From: Oceanicola sp. D3 | GTDB taxonomy: Bacteria; Pseudomonadota; Alphaproteobacteria; Rhodobacterales; Rhodobacteraceae | Length of the DNA: 64,000 bases | Assembly: GCF_006351965.1 (NCBI RefSeq) | Contig: NZ_CP040932.1 | Span: 1,736,001 to 1,800,000 of the forward strand | Direction: 5' to 3' | Part shown: piece after piece, positions 62,503 to 64,000 of the stretch | Layout of the letters: every line of letters begins with the position of its first letter | Position numbering within the stretch: position 1 is the first letter of the stretch | Program-made: the position numbers and the translations under genes | Notes under the pieces: model-generated | Told to the model about the DNA's origin: nothing | The model's input: only the letters and a program-made list of their open reading frames with translations | Databases searched by the model: none

Positions 62503-64000
62503 ATGACGCGACGCTGGCTTGTTATCCTGCTCTACCTTGTTGCGGCGGCGCTGCTCAGCGTGGCGGCGGGCTGGGGCGGCTTTGCTTCGGCGCTGGACGA
62601 GGTGGAGCGGCGGGGGCAGAGCGATTTGCGGCTCACCTCGCAGCGGCTTGCGACCCAGTTGCAGAGCTATGCAGAACTGGCGGTGGCGCTGGCCGACCGG
62701 CCCGAGCCGCGCGCGCAGGTGGCGGGGCGCGGCGCGGCGGAGCGGGTTTCGGCGTTGCTGGTGCGCCATGCCGATATGACGGGCAGCGCGGCGATCTATC
62801 TCACCGATCTTGGCGGGCGGGTGCTGGCCGCGACGGGCGAGGCGGGGGCCGCGCCTGTGCGGCTGGATGGCCCCGAGATCGCCCGTGCGCGACAGGGCGC
62901 TTTGGGCAGCAGCCATCGGGTGGACCCGGCGAGCGGCAAGCGGCTTTATTCCTACGCCGCGCCGATCTTTGCGCCGGGCGGGCCGGTGATGGGCATTGTT
63001 GTGGTGCAGGCCGATTTGCGGCTGATCGAGCTGGATTGGGCGGGCGATCCGGTGCCGGTGTTTTATACCGACAGTGACGGCATTGTTTTTGTCGCCAACC
63101 GCACCGAGCTGCTGTTCATGCGCCGCGACGGCGTGGAGGGCGCAGCCGTGCATGAAGGGGCGGAGCTGAAGCCGTTCTTTCCGTTTCGGCCGTGGCAGGC
63201 AGAGGGGCGCGACCTGTGGTGGGTGGATGGGGGCCCCTATATTCCGGGCGCCGCGCTGCATCTGACGCAGGATCTGCCGGTGATCGGGATGCGGGGCGAG
63301 GCGCTGATTTCGCTCGCGCCCGCGCTGCGGCTTGGTGCTTTGGCGGCGGCGGCGGTGGCGGCGTTGTGCCTTGGCTTCGGGGCCTTCCTGTTTTTGCTCA
63401 GTGAGCGCCGCCGTGCCCTGGCCGAGCGGCTGGGCGTGGAGGCGCGGGCGAATGCGGTGCTGGAGGCGCGGGTGGAGAAGCGCACGGCGGCCTTGCAGGC
63501 GGCGAATGTGCGGCTGGAGGGCGAGGTGCGCGAGCGCAAGGAGGCGGAGGCGGCGCTGCGCCGGGCGCAGGCTGAGCTTGTGCAGGCGGGCAAGCTGAGC
63601 GCCTTGGGGCAGATGAGCGCCGGGCTCAGCCACGAGTTGAACCAGCCGCTGATGGCGATCCGCTCCTTTGCCGAAAATGCGGAGAGCTTTTTGGAGCGCG
63701 ACAAGCCAGAGCGGGCGGCGCAGAACCTTGGCCGGATTGGAGACCTTGCGCGGCGGATGGGGCGTATCATCCGCAACCTGCGGGCTTTCGCCCGGCAAGA
63801 GAGCGAGCCGATTGGCCGGGTTGATCTGGGGGCCGTGGTGGAGACGGTGCTGGAACTGGTCGAGGGCCGGATGGCGCAGGTGGGTGTTGCGCTGGACTGG
63901 GCCGCTCCGGGCGCGCCGGTGATGGTGCGGGGCGGTGAGGTGCGCTTGCAGCAGGTGGTGCTCAACCTTGTCAGCAATGGAATTGATGCGATGTCCGGAC
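62503..64000 (+). CDS. DctB-like sensor histidine kinase (3' end outside window)
   Basis: At least 499 codons. TM1 (about 5-25) and TM2 (about 271-297) bracket a periplasmic sensor with double-Cache/PDC-like strands ('TGSAAIYLTDLGGRVLA', 'YAAPIFAPGGPVMGIVVVQADL'). A coiled coil (about 305-355) leads to the H-box 'MSAGLSHELNQPLMAIRSFAENA' with phosphoacceptor H377 and the N-box 'NLVSNGIDAM' near 488. The order matches DctB, which senses C4-dicarboxylates with the NtrC-type DctD. The ATP-binding G boxes and partner regulator must lie past base 64000. AGGAAGAGG precedes ATG 62503. Confidence 0.88.
   Translation, partial: MTRRWLVILLYLVAAALLSVAAGWGGFASALDEVERRGQSDLRLTSQRLATQLQSYAELAVALADRPEPRAQVAGRGAAERVSALLVRHADMTGSAAIYLTDLGGRVLAATGEAGAAPVRLDGPEIARARQGALGSSHRVDPASGKRLYSYAAPIFAPGGPVMGIVVVQADLRLIELDWAGDPVPVFYTDSDGIVFVANRTELLFMRRDGVEGAAVHEGAELKPFFPFRPWQAEGRDLWWVDGGPYIPGAALHLTQDLPVIGMRGEALISLAPALRLGALAAAAVAALCLGFGAFLFLLSERRRALAERLGVEARANAVLEARVEKRTAALQAANVRLEGEVRERKEAEAALRRAQAELVQAGKLSALGQMSAGLSHELNQPLMAIRSFAENAESFLERDKPERAAQNLGRIGDLARRMGRIIRNLRAFARQESEPIGRVDLGAVVETVLELVEGRMAQVGVALDWAAPGAPVMVRGGEVRLQQVVLNLVSNGIDAMSG

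Overview
The window reads as chromosomal DNA of a GC-rich alphaproteobacterium, most likely a Rhodobacterales (Roseobacter/Rhodobacter group) member. The reasons are gene content and order: a B12-dependent class II ribonucleotide reductase, an FMN-riboswitch-controlled RibH2-type lumazine synthase, the cysG-DUF2849-cysI-cysH-DUF934-fpr sulfate assimilation cluster, lptF-lptG-lptD-surA-pdxA-rsmA, pepA-holC, prfA-prmC-DUF4167, and typical GC-rich intergenic hairpins. The taxonomic call is an inference from content, not from a marker alignment.

Layout. 1-5.5 kb: end of a DUF192 gene, tRNA-Pro(TGG), a long non-coding leader with NrdR-like boxes and a strongly folded RNA, nrdJ and a small partner gene. 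5.5-7.7 kb: an AT-rich accessory islet with a pentapeptide-repeat/K+-channel protein coupled to a nucleotidyltransferase-fold protein. 7.9-9.6 kb: secreted esterase and riboswitch-controlled ribH2. 9.6-20.1 kb: a divergent sugar or polyol catabolic locus (SorC regulator, FGGY kinase, split transketolase on the minus strand; ribose-type ABC transporter, two SDR dehydrogenases and a triosephosphate-isomerase-family enzyme on the plus strand) with three copies of one operator-like sequence. 20.1-23 kb: L,D-transpeptidase and a pair of overlapping ATP-grasp-like genes. 23-31 kb: FKBP, iron-binding ABC component, DedA, VWA protein, SufA, GDPD, a DUF3307/SatD-like pair and SufT, mostly on the minus strand. 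31-39.9 kb: transglutaminase, tgt, mazG, M20 amidohydrolase, agmatinase family, prfA-prmC, DUF4167. 39.9-48 kb: the lpt-surA-pdxA-rsmA operon on the minus strand. 48-54.5 kb: FAD monooxygenase, pepA, holC, tannase-like esterase, retropepsin, MarC. 54.5-60.7 kb: sulfite/siroheme cluster with a divergent Lrp-type regulator. 60.7-64 kb: secreted protein, cytochrome P450 and the 5' part of a DctB-like sensor kinase that runs off the end.

Most of the window is ordinary housekeeping DNA. The parts worth a second look are: the channel/nucleotidyltransferase pair at 5.8-7.6 kb; the nrdJ leader RNA at 1.1-1.4 kb; the split-transketolase catabolic locus and its operators; a roughly 90-bp dispersed intergenic repeat carrying ATGCA motifs phased every 11 bp; the twin ATP-grasp genes; and the SatD-like/DUF3307 pair. 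No CRISPR array, insertion sequence, prophage or rRNA operon was seen. GC statements are by eye, and family calls come from motifs read directly in the translations, not from searches.
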